52,044 nucleotides of DNA from Paludibacteraceae bacterium (GCA_017556705.1 JAFYMG010000018.1:1-52044); one strand, 5' to 3'; numbered from the stretch's first letter, positions 34,623 through 44,033 are shown. Notes: generated from the sequence alone by a model not told the origin. Translations and numbers: made by a program.

Positions 34623-37217
34623 TTAAACTAACGCTCCCAGCATCTCCTCCATGGCAGCAGCTAGTCCCTCGGCGTTGCGGCCGCCGGCAGTAGCCATCCA
34701 TGGTTGACCGCCGCCACCACCTTGGATATTCTTGGCAGCAGACTTGATGATCTGACCCGCATTCTTGCCGGCCTCTACCATCGATGGAGAGAGCACCACA
34801 GCAATCATAGGTTTTCCTTCCCACTCGGTAGCAGCCACAAGGGCGAAATGCTTATGAGCGATCTTATTCTTCATGATCAGTGGCATATTACGCAGCAGGG
34901 TTGGATCCACTTGGCCAGTGAGGCGAACGAGCTCGATGCCGTTGTGCTCCTCTGCCTTGGCGATGAGTTCGTCACAATAGCGCTCCACTCGCTCTGCCAT
35001 GAAGGTCTCGATTTGCTTTTTCAATGCAGCGCTCTCGTCGAGGGCTTTGCGAATAGCACCTTCGAGGTCTTGTGGGTTGTTCAGTAGTCCGCGCAGGTTA
35101 CCCAACAAATCCACTTGCTTGTAGTAGAGTTCGTCGGCCTTAGCCGCAGTCACTGCCTCAATACGACGCACACCCGCAGCCACGCTGGTCTCCATCACGA
35201 TGCGTACCGCACCGATCTTACCTGTGCTAGCCACGTGGCAACCACCGCACAACTCGGCCGATGGACCATACTTGATCACACGTACTTCGTCTCCATATTT
35301 CTCGCCGAAGAGCGCCATTGCACCCATTTCTTTCGCCTTCGCGATAGGAGTGTTGCGACTCTCCTCCAGTGGCAAGTCTTGGCGAATCATCTCGTTGGCG
35401 AGAATCTCTACTTGGCGAAGCTCTTCTGGCGTCACTTTTTGGAAGTGGGAGAAGTCAAAGCGCAAGCTGTCTGCATTCACAAAACTACCCTTTTGCTCCA
35501 CATGCTCGCCCAGTACTTGGCGGAGGGCATAGTGCACGATGTGCGTAGCGGTGTGGTTGCAAGCAATAGCTTGACGGCGAGCGGTGTCCACCGTTGCAAG
35601 CAATGTGCCTTCTATATCTGCAGGCAGTTCAGCCAAGAGGTGAACGGCCAGGTTGTTCTCCTTTTTGGTGTCGAGCACGCGCACGTTGCCCAGGGTACCG
35701 GTATCGCCTACCTCACCACCCATCTCTGCGTAGAATGGGGTCTTGCTCAGCACGATTTGGTAGAGAGTTTTGCCCTTTTGCTCTACCTTGCGGTAGCGAA
35801 GCACCTTGGTCTCGCAGCAGAGTTCATCGTAACCCACAAACTCGCTATCGCCTTCTGCCAATACATTCCAGTCGCCGAGTTCTTGCTTATTGGCTTGACG
35901 GCCCATCTCCTTTTGGCGCTCGAGTGCCTTGTTGTACTCCTCCTCGTTGGTGGTAAAGCCGTTCTCGCTGAGAATCAATTGAGTAAGGTCGAGAGGGAAG
36001 CCATAAGTATCCTTCAATGTGAAGACATCCACACCCGAGATCTCTTTGCCTTTGGCCTCTTTCATGAGTTTGTCAAGCAAACTGATACCCTTGTCCAGGG
36101 TACGGAGGAAGCCGTCCTCCTCGCTCTTGATCACAGGGGTGATTTGTCCCTCTTGCTTTACGAGCTCTGGATATGCAGCGCCCATGTCAGCGATCAATTG
36201 TGGTACGAGTTTGTACATGAATGCCTCGCGTTGCCCCAAGAAGGTGTAGCCATAGCGTACGGCACGGCGCAGGATACGACGGATGACGTAGCCGGCTTTC
36301 TCGTTGCTAGGCAATTGGCCATCGGCAATGGCGAAGGCGATGGTACGGATATGGTCGGCAATCACGCGCATTGCCACATCCACTTTCTCCTCTTTGCCAT
36401 ACTCCACCCCGCAGAGCTCGCCAATCTTCTTGAGCATGGGTTGAAACACGTCGGTGTCGTAGTTCGACTGCTTGCCTTGCATGGTGCGCACGAGGCGCTC
36501 GAAGCCCATACCTGTGTCGATCACATTAAATGGCAAGGTAGCCAACGAGCCGTCGGCTTTGCGGTTGTATTGCATGAACACGAGGTTCCAAATCTCGATT
36601 ACTTGTGGGTGATCTTTGTTCACCAACTCACGACCAGAAAGGGCAGCCTTCTCTTCTTCGCTACGGCTGTCCACGTGAATCTCAGAGCAAGGACCACAAG
36701 GACCTGTATCGCCCATCTCCCAGAAGTTGTCGTGCTTATTGCCATTGAGGATATGGTCTGCTGGCAGGTGCTTTGCCCAGATCTCAGCTGCCTCGTTATC
36801 GCGCTCGATACCCTCTTCAGGTGAGCCCTCAAAGACGGTCACATAGAGGTTCTTTGGGTTGATCTTCAATACGTCCACCAAGTACTCCCACGCAAAGTCG
36901 ATAGCTCCTTGCTTGAAGTAGTCGCCAAACGACCAGTTGCCAAGCATCTCGAACATGGTGTGGTGGTAGGTATCGTGTCCTACTTCCTCCAGGTCGTTGT
37001 GCTTACCGCTCACGCGGAGGCACTTCTGCGAGTCCGCTACGCGAGGGTATTGGATAGGGTCGTTGCCGAGGATGATACCCTTCCATGGGTTCATACCTGC
37101 ATTGGTAAACATCAGTGTTGGGTCATCTTTGATGACCATTGGTGCTGAAGGTACGATCTTGTGTCCCTTCTTCTCCATAAAATCCAAAAAGGATTGTCTA
37201 ATTTCTTTGCTTGTCAT
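34623..37217 (-). CDS. alaS: Alanyl-tRNA synthetase
   Basis: 864 residues from the ATG at 37217 ([19 protein letters not shown]), the usual start. Class II core ([29 protein letters not shown]), editing domain zinc site HTATH and CGGCH, and a C-terminal DHHA1 domain with [10 protein letters not shown]. Charges tRNA-Ala and clears Ser/Gly mischarging. No promoter is recognisable in the repeat-filled upstream region. Confidence 0.97.
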   Translation of the reverse strand: MTSKEIRQSFLDFMEKKGHKIVPSAPMVIKDDPTLMFTNAGMNPWKGIILGNDPIQYPRVADSQKCLRVSGKHNDLEEVGHDTYHHTMFEMLGNWSFGDYFKQGAIDFAWEYLVDVLKINPKNLYVTVFEGSPEEGIERDNEAAEIWAKHLPADHILNGNKHDNFWEMGDTGPCGPCSEIHVDSRSEEEKAALSGRELVNKDHPQVIEIWNLVFMQYNRKADGSLATLPFNVIDTGMGFERLVRTMQGKQSNYDTDVFQPMLKKIGELCGVEYGKEEKVDVAMRVIADHIRTIAFAIADGQLPSNEKAGYVIRRILRRAVRYGYTFLGQREAFMYKLVPQLIADMGAAYPELVKQEGQITPVIKSEEDGFLRTLDKGISLLDKLMKEAKGKEISGVDVFTLKDTYGFPLDLTQLILSENGFTTNEEEYNKALERQKEMGRQANKQELGDWNVLAEGDSEFVGYDELCCETKVLRYRKVEQKGKTLYQIVLSKTPFYAEMGGEVGDTGTLGNVRVLDTKKENNLAVHLLAELPADIEGTLLATVDTARRQAIACNHTATHIVHYALRQVLGEHVEQKGSFVNADSLRFDFSHFQKVTPEELRQVEILANEMIRQDLPLEESRNTPIAKAKEMGAMALFGEKYGDEVRVIKYGPSAELCGGCHVASTGKIGAVRIVMETSVAAGVRRIEAVTAAKADELYYKQVDLLGNLRGLLNNPQDLEGAIRKALDESAALKKQIETFMAERVERYCDELIAKAEEHNGIELVRLTGQVDPTLLRNMPLIMKNKIAHKHFALVAATEWEGKPMIAVVLSPSMVEAGKNAGQIIKSAAKNIQGGGGGQPWMATAGGRNAEGLAAAMEEMLGALV

Positions 37218-37242
37218 ATGTTCTTTTTTTTTGCTTCGCAAT

Positions 37243-37412
37243 TGTTTAGTGGACGCTAACGCTACTGTTTAGTGGACGCTGCGCTACTGTTTATTTTGTT
37301 CGTTTTACTCACGTTGTTGGTTCACTGCGTTCACGAAGGTTGGCTCGTTTCACTCACGAAGGTTGGCTCACTGCGTTCACGTGAGCCGTAGGCGAGCCAC
37401 TATTCGTAGCTC
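37243..37412. repeat. Variable-hairpin arrays between alaS and pdxA
   Basis: GTTTAGTGGACG-CTAACG-CTACT, GTTTAGTGGACG-CTGCG-CTACT (37246-37292), then a second type: GGTTGGCTC, TTCACTCACGAAGG, CACTGCGTTCACG units (37318-37385) ending with a GGCTCAC/GTGAGCC palindrome. Confidence 0.75.
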
Positions 37413-37420
37413 CGCGGCCC

Positions 37421-38506
37421 TCAATCCTTCGGTACGAACTTCTCCACGTGGTATTCCCGTTTCTCCACCTTTGGCTCCCAGATCAGTTTCCCTGCCTCCA
37501 GTTGCTCATTGGCTTGACGCTCACGCAGAATATCTATTGCGGCATAAATCGCATGCAGCATGCTGGTAGCATCGGCTTCGTTCTTGCCTGCCAAACCGTA
37601 TGCGGTGCCATGATCGGGCGAAGTGCGCACCACGCGCAAGCCTGCGGTGAAGTTCACGCCGCTCATGTCAAGCGCCTTGAATGGTGCTAATCCTTGATCG
37701 TGGTACATGGCCAGTACCGCATCAAAATGATTGTACTGCCCTGCGCCAAAGAACCCGTCCGCCGAGTATGGTCCAAACGCCCATATACCTTGCTCATTGG
37801 CTTTCGCGATAGCAGGACGGATGATATTGGTCTCCTCCTCGCCGATGAGGCCATTGTCGCCTGCATGCGGGTTGAGCGCGAGCACGGCGATGCGTGGTTT
37901 GCGGCATGAGAAGTCGGTCTTAAGTGTCGCGTTGAGCACAGCCAACTTACTCAGGATACGCTCCTCGGTGATGGTCTCTGCCACCTTAGCGATAGGGGTA
38001 TGGTTGCATACGAGCGCCACGCGCATGCGGTCGCTTAGCATCATCATGAGAGAGTCTTCACCCTGTCCGAAGATATGGGTCAGATACTCGGTATGACCTG
38101 AGAAGTGAAACTTATCGCATTGGATAGTATCCTTGTTGATAGGTGCGGTCACGATAGCATCCACCAGGCCCTGTTGCAGATCGCCCGTAGCGCGTTGCAG
38201 ACTGCTCAGCGCAGCCTTTCCAGCCTCGGGTGTAGGCACACCCATGTTCACGGGTGTATCATCGCCGTAGCAGGTGATGAGGTTCAGTCGTCCATCTTTG
38301 GCTTGCTTAGGCGACTCGATGATGTTCCATTGGATATTATGAAACTCCTCGTTGAGTGTCTTGGCATATTGGCGTGCTATATGTGCGTTGCCATATACGA
38401 TAGGGCGGCATATCTCTGAGATATGTGGGTCGTTGAGGCTCTTGAGGATAATCTCGTAGCCTACTCCATTGCTATCGCCCGCTGTGATTGCTATTATTGG
38501 TTTCAT
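37421..38506 (-). CDS. pdxA: 4-hydroxythreonine-4-phosphate dehydrogenase
   Basis: 361 residues. TAGDSNGVGYEIILK start, VTAPINK, FSGHTEYLTH metal/substrate loop and MYHDQGLAPFKAL with a metal-binding His. Third step of DXP-independent/E. coli-type pyridoxal phosphate synthesis: oxidises and decarboxylates 4-phosphohydroxy-L-threonine. Slightly longer than E. coli PdxA (329). Upstream lies structured element S3; no promoter visible. Confidence 0.95.
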   Translation of the reverse strand: MKPIIAITAGDSNGVGYEIILKSLNDPHISEICRPIVYGNAHIARQYAKTLNEEFHNIQWNIIESPKQAKDGRLNLITCYGDDTPVNMGVPTPEAGKAALSSLQRATGDLQQGLVDAIVTAPINKDTIQCDKFHFSGHTEYLTHIFGQGEDSLMMMLSDRMRVALVCNHTPIAKVAETITEERILSKLAVLNATLKTDFSCRKPRIAVLALNPHAGDNGLIGEEETNIIRPAIAKANEQGIWAFGPYSADGFFGAGQYNHFDAVLAMYHDQGLAPFKALDMSGVNFTAGLRVVRTSPDHGTAYGLAGKNEADATSMLHAIYAAIDILRERQANEQLEAGKLIWEPKVEKREYHVEKFVPKD

Positions 38507-38525
38507 TGTTCGTGTGTTTATTTTT

Positions 38526-38827
38526 ATCTCCTAGCCCTATCGGGCAGAAATCTTATTTAATCTTATTATCCACTCCTATCCTACGCCTCTTCCTACTGCT
38601 CTCCGAGATACATTGCCATCGCTCCTACGCAAGCTCGTCGCTGAATCTTACGGAATGCGGATGTTCGCATTTTAGAGTCGACAGTAGCTTTATTTTTAAG
38701 ATTCAGCGGTGTCGTATCGGCAACCCGATACGAGGAGCGGTGGTAATCCATCACGGAGTGCCATGCCATGGGTAGGCAACAGCGCAATAGGATTTATAAG
38801 ATTTCTCGAGCGTAGCGAGTAGGAGCT
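38526..38827. repeat. Structured element S3, inverted pair
   Basis: Two arms in opposite orientation around a central loop. Left arm: ATCTCCTA, hairpin GCCCTATCGGGC, AGAAATCTTAT, then CTCCGAGAT, TTGCCATCGCTCC, hairpin, CGCTGAATCT. The right arm repeats these blocks in reverse complement with different hairpins (e.g. CGTATCGGCAACCCGATACG). The central loop has AATGCG/CGCATT. No convincing open frame. It fills the whole space between nitroreductase and pdxA. Confidence 0.8.
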
Positions 38828-38868
38828 ATATTTACCCCCTAAGGGCGATTCAATGTTCGTCAGCTGAA

Positions 38869-39378
38869 TCAGTCAATCTGCGTGACTTTATCATACTGTA
38901 ATTTTTCGAAATCGAACGGCTTTCTCTCTTCGTTCTTGTAGCCCAGCGACATCACGCAGAGCACGGTCAGATTCTCTGGCAAGTTGGTCAGCTTGCGCAC
39001 AAGGTCTTCTGCGCCTTCGCGTTGATAGACATGGCACCAGCATGCGCCCAGCCCTTGGTCAGTTGCAGCCAGCCAGATGTTCTGCGCAGCAATTGCTGCA
39101 TCGCATTGCCACGTATCGATCACGCTGGTGTCAGCGGCTACAACGATACCAGCCATGGCGGTGTCAAACATTCCACTTCCGTAGGTGCGGCAGCCGGCTA
39201 GCTGACGTAGGATCTCCTGGTTGGTGATCACCACGAAGTGCCATGGGTTCATTCTTTTGCCTGCGGGCGACATGAGCGCACAGCGAATGATGTAGTCCAG
39301 CTTCTCCTGTTCTACGGGTTGGTCGGTGTATTTTCTATACGAACGCCTCAATTGGCATAAACTCTGAAAATCTTGCAT
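38869..39378 (-). CDS. Nitroreductase-family flavoprotein
   Basis: 169 residues, short form. RRSYRKYTDQPV (FMN-binding Arg), SPAGKRMNPWHFVVI and GLGACWCHVYQ are characteristic. NAD(P)H-dependent reductase of nitro compounds, enones or quinones. Own promoter 28 bp upstream. Confidence 0.9.
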   Translation of the reverse strand: MQDFQSLCQLRRSYRKYTDQPVEQEKLDYIIRCALMSPAGKRMNPWHFVVITNQEILRQLAGCRTYGSGMFDTAMAGIVVAADTSVIDTWQCDAAIAAQNIWLAATDQGLGACWCHVYQREGAEDLVRKLTNLPENLTVLCVMSLGYKNEERKPFDFEKLQYDKVTQID

Positions 39379-39405
39379 AATAAATCGAATTTACAATTTC
39401 GGCGA

Positions 39406-39436
39406 CAAAGGTACAAAAAAATACTCACATACGCAA
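39406..39436 (-). promoter_or_regulatory. Promoter of the nitroreductase gene
   Basis: Minus strand TTG (39434-39436) in GCTTGCGTATGTG, 20 bp, TACCTTTG (39406-39413). Nearly identical over 30 bp to the asnS promoter. Confidence 0.85.
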
Positions 39437-39543
39437 GCGCACGCGCGAAATTTTGTAAAAACGGGTTCAATCGTCTCAAAAAACAACCAAAATGTCTAGG
39501 GGGATTTATATCTCCCACTGATATCACGGATGTCTTGGATTTT

Positions 39544-39907
39544 ATCTCCTACTCCCTTCGGTCGAGAAATCTTATAAATCTTATTTGCGAGGTTCACTTG
39601 CAAGCAAGATGATAAGGTTCTCCGAAACCAATTACCACCGCTCCTTTTTACGGTGTGACGCTACCGCTACACCTAAACATTGCTTCGCAATAATAAAGTC
39701 GCTTAATCTAAACAAATAAAGCAAGTATCGTCTGCCACTATCTAGTAAGAAAAATGTGTACCGCTACATTTGATAAGATTAAGCGGATGAGCGAAGCGAG
39801 TGCTAGCGGTGGCAATTTATTACGGAGTACCACGAGGGAAGTGTTGGTTAGGTGTGGATAAAAGAGATTAATAAGATTTCTCGAGCAGCTTGCTACGAGT
39901 AGGAGCT
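39544..39907. repeat. Structured element S4, inverted pair
   Basis: Left arm: ATCTCCTACT, hairpin CCCTTCGG, CGAGAAATCTTAT, CTCCGAAAC, TTACCACCGCTCC, variable region with TTGCTTCGCAA, CGCTTAATCT. The right arm is the reverse complement with other hairpins (GAGCGAAGCGAG; CAGCTTGCTACG). Central loop about 50 nt. No open frame. Same design as S3, 700 bp away on the other side of the nitroreductase gene. Confidence 0.8.
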
Positions 39908-39924
39908 TTCTTTCCTTTCGCCTT

Positions 39925-40045
39925 ATAGCCTGTAGGCGCTCTGCGCCGTCCACTAAACAGTAGCGTAGCGTCCACTAAACAGTAGGCGAAGCCGTCCACT
40001 AAACAGTAGCGAAGCGTCCACCCTACACCGCGCCTGTGGCGCCCC
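39925..40045. repeat. Variable-hairpin array after the DUF389 gene
   Basis: Units of TCCACTAAACAGTA plus GCGTAGCG, GGCGAAGCCG, GCGAAGCG, then CTACACCGCGCCTGTGGCGCC, ending on the TAG stop codon of the DUF389 gene (TAGGGGGCGCC on the minus strand). Confidence 0.8.
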
Positions 40046-41386
40046 CTACATAAATATCATCTCCACGTTCTTCGTTTGCAGTCGCACCTGCAACCACTCT
40101 TGCACGCGTCGTTTCTCCTCGTTGGTGGGCGCCTTGGTGCAGTGTACCACCACTACCACCTGCTTATCGGCTGTCACCACGTTGTCCTCCAGCTGTGTTC
40201 CCTTGGCCAATGTCACGCGTGTTATCGCGGGCAGCTGCGTCTGCAGCTCTGCTGCCAGTTGCGCGGCAGGCAGTTCCTGCTCCTTGTAGTAGGCCAACTG
40301 CGTCAGCAGGGCCTTGATCGAGTCGTCACGCACTTGTATGTTCGTCGCATTGCTAGATATCAGGTCACGCACGATCTCGGTCTCATTGAACTGATCAAAC
40401 TGCACAGTAGCGTCCTCGTGTATCACTATCTGCTGACGCATGATGCCAAAGCTCTCCGCTTCGCGCAGCAGCATCTCGCGTGTCTCGTCCGACAATGCTT
40501 CACCTGCCAAACGCAGATCCAGTTGGTATGGGTCGTGCTGCACATCCACCGACGAGTCGTAGATATAGGTCTTACCTATCGAGTGGTTTTTCTTCACAAA
40601 GCGATTCGCACTCTTGGTAAAGTTATTCTCGCGTATCACGTGATAGCCCGTGAAGATGCTCGTGCCTATCAGCAGCAGCACCAGCGTGTAGGATATGATA
40701 TGGTATCTGAGTTTGTGGGTCTCCACCACACGCACGGGGAACTTCAAGAACTTCGCCATCAGGTATGCCGCCATGGCGATGAAGATACAGTTGATGGTAA
40801 AGAGAAACAATGCGCCTATGGCGTATTGCCAACTCAGGTTGGCGATGCCATATCCCACGGTGCAAAGCGGTGGCATGAGGGCTGTGGCGATAGCCACGCC
40901 CGATATCACCGTACCTTTCTCCTTGCGTGCGGTCTCCAACACACCGGCTAATCCGCCGAATAGGGCGATAAGCACGTCGTATATGGTAGGTCGTGTACGG
41001 GCCAGTAGCTCGGTGGGGTTATCAATCTCCAGTGGTGTGAGGATGAAGTACAGCGTGGATGCCAACAGACTGATCCCCACCATCACCAGTAGGTTCTTCA
41101 CGGAGAACAGTACCAGTTCTCTGTCGTTGGTTCCTAGTCCTAGTCCGAAGCCCAAGATAGGTCCCATCAGAGGTGAGATCAGCATGGCACCGATGATGAC
41201 GGGTATGGAGTTGACGTTCAGTCCCACACTGGCTATGATCACTGCCACAAAGAGGATATACACATTCGGTCCGCGGAATGGGATATTACTGCGGATATCG
41301 TCATTGGCTGCAGGTATATCCACGTAATCTGCAAGATTGAGGGTGGTTTTGAGAAACTCTCTAATCGAAATGTTGAATCGTTTCAC
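40046..41386 (-). CDS. DUF389 integral membrane protein
   Basis: 446 residues. N-terminal half has six to seven membrane helices with the DUF389 signature (LISPLMGPILGFGLGLGTND, TALMPPLCTVGYG). The C-terminal soluble half (about 260-446) holds ferredoxin-like segments. Function unknown in most bacteria. Its stop codon TAG directly adjoins a GGCGCC repeat. No clear promoter upstream: only a poor TAATCTTTG on the minus strand near 41420. Confidence 0.88.
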   Translation of the reverse strand: MKRFNISIREFLKTTLNLADYVDIPAANDDIRSNIPFRGPNVYILFVAVIIASVGLNVNSIPVIIGAMLISPLMGPILGFGLGLGTNDRELVLFSVKNLLVMVGISLLASTLYFILTPLEIDNPTELLARTRPTIYDVLIALFGGLAGVLETARKEKGTVISGVAIATALMPPLCTVGYGIANLSWQYAIGALFLFTINCIFIAMAAYLMAKFLKFPVRVVETHKLRYHIISYTLVLLLIGTSIFTGYHVIRENNFTKSANRFVKKNHSIGKTYIYDSSVDVQHDPYQLDLRLAGEALSDETREMLLREAESFGIMRQQIVIHEDATVQFDQFNETEIVRDLISSNATNIQVRDDSIKALLTQLAYYKEQELPAAQLAAELQTQLPAITRVTLAKGTQLEDNVVTADKQVVVVVHCTKAPTNEEKRRVQEWLQVRLQTKNVEMIFM

Positions 41387-41477
41387 GGTTGTATGTTTTT
41401 ATTAAGTTAGTTCTTTCCAAAGATTATCAAAAATTGTTCCAAAATTTCTGACGATCAAACGCATAGCGTAATATTTT

Positions 41478-41651
41478 AACAGTAGGCGAAGCCGTCCACT
41501 AAACAGTAGGCAAAGCCGTCCACTAAACAGTAGGCGAAGCCGTCCACTAAACAGTAGCGCAGCGTCCACTAAACAGTAGGCGAAGCCGTCCACTAAACAG
41601 TAGGGCTCTGCCTCTCCACTAAACAGTAGCGAAGCGTCCACTAAACAGTAG
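41478..41651. repeat. Seven-unit variable-hairpin array overlapping the wecB stop
   Basis: Seven units of about 22-26 bp: constant TCCACTAAACAGTA and a changing core (GGCGAAGCCG, GGCAAAGCCG, GCGCAGCG, GGGCTCTGCCTC, GCGAAGCG). The last unit overlaps the 3' end of the wecB-like gene and supplies its ACTGTTTAG end, including the stop codon. Confidence 0.9.
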
Positions 41652-42813
41652 CCCCCAGTATCTCCTCAAGGATCTTCTCGCTGGCATGGCCGTCGCCGAA
41701 GAGCGGTGGGAAGTTCACCGCCTTGCCCGCCAGCTGACGGTAGCCATCCATAATGCGCTGGTAATCCGCATCGGCTATCACGCCGGCACCGGCCTCTACG
41801 ATCTCCACCCACTCGGTCTCGGGGCGTAGGATCACGCAGGGAGTTTCGAAGAAGAAAGCCTCCTTTTGTACTCCACCCGAGTCGGTCATCACCACGCGGG
41901 CGTTCTTCTCCAGTCGGATAATCTCGAAGAAGGATGCAGGCTCGATAATCTTCATGTGAGGGGTGTGCTCGATGCGCTCCAGCAGGGCCTGGGATAGCTG
42001 CTCAGGCAGCATCTTGCGGGTGCGTGGATGCAGCGGCAGAACGATGTCTATCTGCTCCTGCTCGGCAATGTCTAATAGTGCTGCGAAGATAGACTGTAGA
42101 TTGGTGGCATTATCCGTATTCGCAGGGCGATGAATAGTGGCTAATACGAAGGCGCGTGGGGTGAGTCCAAGGCGCTCGATGATGTCGGACTTTTGATCGG
42201 CTATCTGACTGAAGTATAGCGAGTTGTCGTACATCACGTCGCCGGATAGGACCACGCGTGGAGCCAGGCCATTGGCAAAGCGTACGCGTTGCTTGATGCC
42301 GTCCTCGGCAAAGCCTTCGGCGTGGAGGTTCTGGAGGCCTGTTTGGGTGGGGGTAAAAAGAATGGTGGATAGCTGGTCGCAGACGATGCGATTGACCTCT
42401 TCGGGCATAGTCATATTGAAGGAGCGCAGTCCCGCTTCGATATGGAAGACGGGCACATGTATTTTCGCGGCAGCGATGGAGGCAGCCAGAGTGGAATTGG
42501 TGTCGCCATAGACGATGACGCCGTCGAAGGGAGTGCCTTGTTCGCGGGCAGTGAGGAGCACTTGCTCCACCCCTTCGGTGATACGTGCGGTCTGTGTGGC
42601 ATGGGTGCCGGAGCCCACGTGGAGGTTGTAGTGTGGCTCGGGTATGCCGAGTTCGTCGAAGAAGACGGCGGACATATTTTGGTCGTAGTGTTGTCCTGTG
42701 TGTAGGATATGTTCTTCGATCTTGTCGCTAAAGTGTGCTTGGATAGCACGGGATATGGCTGCCGCCTTGATGATCTGTGGTCGTGCGCCTATTATTGTCA
42801 GTAGTTTGATCAT
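41641..42813 (-). CDS. wecB: UDP-N-acetylglucosamine 2-epimerase (non-hydrolysing)
   Basis: 390 residues. GARPQIIKAAAISRA start, VIVYGDTNSTLA, HIEAGLRS, NRIVCDQLS and MTDSGGVQKEAFFFETPC are classic. It makes UDP-ManNAc for surface polysaccharides. The last codons and the stop are formed by the adjoining repeat (GCT ACT GTT TAG). Upstream: ACTCATA repeats and a promoter about 130 bp away. Confidence 0.94.
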   Translation of the reverse strand: MIKLLTIIGARPQIIKAAAISRAIQAHFSDKIEEHILHTGQHYDQNMSAVFFDELGIPEPHYNLHVGSGTHATQTARITEGVEQVLLTAREQGTPFDGVIVYGDTNSTLAASIAAAKIHVPVFHIEAGLRSFNMTMPEEVNRIVCDQLSTILFTPTQTGLQNLHAEGFAEDGIKQRVRFANGLAPRVVLSGDVMYDNSLYFSQIADQKSDIIERLGLTPRAFVLATIHRPANTDNATNLQSIFAALLDIAEQEQIDIVLPLHPRTRKMLPEQLSQALLERIEHTPHMKIIEPASFFEIIRLEKNARVVMTDSGGVQKEAFFFETPCVILRPETEWVEIVEAGAGVIADADYQRIMDGYRQLAGKAVNFPPLFGDGHASEKILEEILGATV

Positions 42814-42885
42814 ATGAACTATGAGTGATGAACTATGAGGGATGAGTGATGAGTGATGAACTATGAGGGATGAGTGATAAGTGAA
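42814..42885. repeat. ACTCATA-type repeat in the wecB leader
   Basis: Minus strand AACTATGAGGGATGAGTGATGA units; same family as 5608-5788. It lies in the transcribed leader between promoter and start codon. Confidence 0.7.
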
Positions 42886-42941
42886 TTTGATTAGCTATCA
42901 ACTTAGCAGCATAGAACATCCTTTTCATTCCAAAAACTCTG

Positions 42942-42972
42942 CAAAGATACTGAATTTCTGGAATAAAAACAA
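42942..42972 (-). promoter_or_regulatory. Promoter of the wecB gene
   Basis: Minus strand TTG (42970-42972), 20 bp, TATCTTTG (42942-42949). Confidence 0.75.
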
Positions 42973-43041
42973 ATATTTTTCAATTAAATTTCATTTTTTA
43001 GGGATTTTCACACCTATTGACAATAATTATCGTAAAAAATC

Positions 43042-43089
43042 AGCTTGTATCTTTTTTTGAGATTTTTCACAAGCAAAAAGATACAAGCT
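43042..43089. promoter_or_regulatory. Inverted repeat next to the TIGR04076 gene promoter, possible operator
   Basis: Perfect 15-bp arms AGCTTGTATCTTTTT (43042-43056) and AAAAAGATACAAGCT (43075-43089), 18-base loop. It ends 1 bp before the -33 TTG. A near-identical inverted repeat lies past the end of the gene (43834-43886). Confidence 0.75.
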
Positions 43090-43090
43090 A

Positions 43091-43121
43091 TTGTGTGTTT
43101 CAATATTTTTGTGTACCTTTG
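43091..43121 (+). promoter_or_regulatory. Promoter of the TIGR04076-winged helix gene
   Basis: TTG (43091-43093), 20 bp, TACCTTTG (43114-43121). Confidence 0.8.
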
Positions 43122-43144
43122 CAGTCTATTATTTTCAAGGAGTT

Positions 43145-43753
43145 ATGAGCAAGGTTCGTATCACGGCTGTTCGTCAGACTGTTTATCGCGATCTGATGAA
43201 GAAATATGAGAATCCTATTCTTCATGCATGTACTATTCAGCAGGGGCAAGACTGGATTTCTATTGATGGTCAATGTCCTGAGGGAATGTGTGCATCGGCT
43301 TGGGCGTCAATGCGCGAGTTTGTTGAGTCGTTATCACGAGGCGAGGGTAATTTCTACGACGGTTGGATGCGCAATCCCATGAGTGCCATGATCAGTTGCA
43401 ACGATGGTTTTCGACCTATGAGTTTCTATATAGAACTGATTGAAGGAGCCACCTCAAATCCCACCCTACCTGTATCTCCACCTATGGTTGTATCATCGCC
43501 TATTGACAAGGCTACGGAGCGAGTTCACAAGCTCATTCTAGCCATTGGTGATCAGACCATGCCTCGCCGTCAGATTATTGCGTATTTAGGGCTGAAGCAA
43601 AATAGCCGTTGCAATTTTATCAACAACTATCTCAAGCCTGCCATGGCTAAGGGCTATATTGTGATGGCTCGTCCATCTTCGCCCAATTCGCCAGAGCAAG
43701 CCTACCGCCTTTCAGCAGATGGTTTAGATCTTTTGGCTCGACTCAACTCCTGA
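43145..43753 (+). CDS. TIGR04076 domain fused to a winged helix-turn-helix
   Basis: 202 residues from the ATG at 43145; the longer frame to 43091 begins at the promoter. Residues 1-101 fit TIGR04076 (SKVRITAVRQ, CPEGMCASAWASM, NDGFRPMSFYIELI). After a Pro/Ser linker (102-120), residues 121-200 form a winged helix of the kind found at the end of Fic-like and RecG-like proteins (MPRRQIIAYLGL, CNFINNYLKPAMAKGYI, PEQAYRLS). Such wings often bind DNA. With flanking inverted repeats it may regulate itself. Function otherwise unknown. Confidence 0.8.
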   Translation: MSKVRITAVRQTVYRDLMKKYENPILHACTIQQGQDWISIDGQCPEGMCASAWASMREFVESLSRGEGNFYDGWMRNPMSAMISCNDGFRPMSFYIELIEGATSNPTLPVSPPMVVSSPIDKATERVHKLILAIGDQTMPRRQIIAYLGLKQNSRCNFINNYLKPAMAKGYIVMARPSSPNSPEQAYRLSADGLDLLARLNS

Positions 43754-43833
43754 GTTCTTGGGTTCCTAAATTCTAAACGCTAAGTTTCAATAATCAGATA
43801 CTAGCCTTCATTCACTACTTATTGTGGATGTTG

Positions 43834-43886
43834 GCTTGTATCTTTTTTTGTGGCAAAATACAAGCTGTTTTAAAAAAGATACAAGC
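43834..43886. repeat. Inverted repeat downstream of the TIGR04076 gene
   Basis: GCTTGTATCTTTTTT (43834-43848) and AAAAAAGATACAAGC (43872-43886) with a third half-site ATACAAGCT (43859-43867) in the loop. Same word as at 43042-43089. Confidence 0.75.
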
Positions 43887-43906
43887 TAAAGGTGGACTGT
43901 GTTGGG

Positions 43907-44033
43907 GAAAAGACAAACGGAGAAGAACAAATGGTGGAAAAGACAAACGGAAAAGAACAAATGGGATAAGGACAAGGGAGAAACAAAGGCAAGCCGAAGG
44001 GGAACGGTGTAGAGGGAGCCGAAGGGGAACGGC
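43907..44033. repeat. GAAAAGACAAACGGA and GCCGAAGGGGAACGG repeats
   Basis: Two or three units of AAAGACAAACGGARAAGAACAAATGG and two of AGCCGAAGGGGAACGG, reaching the stop of the DUF354 gene. Confidence 0.7.

Noticed and set aside
35115..36824. 569-residue open frame antisense to alaS
   Set aside because: Antisense shadow of a strongly conserved gene; no domain or promoter.
38526..39907. Composite transposon around the nitroreductase gene (S3 and S4 as ends)
   Set aside because: Attractive because two similar elements flank it, but each is itself an inverted pair, no transposase is present and no target duplication could be seen; kept only as a dispersed element.
41402..41641. 79-residue open frame on the minus strand
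   Set aside because: It is just the translated variable-hairpin array (repeats of LLFSGRLRLLFSG) and has no initiation context.
41478..41651. Possible CRISPR array
   Set aside because: Units are only 22-26 bp with 8-12 bp palindromic variable parts, far too short for spacers; no cas genes and similar words occur inside protein genes.
43091..43144. N-terminal extension of the TIGR04076 protein
   Set aside because: It would start at the TTG of the -33 element; the ATG at 43145 is downstream of the promoter and fits the domain start.
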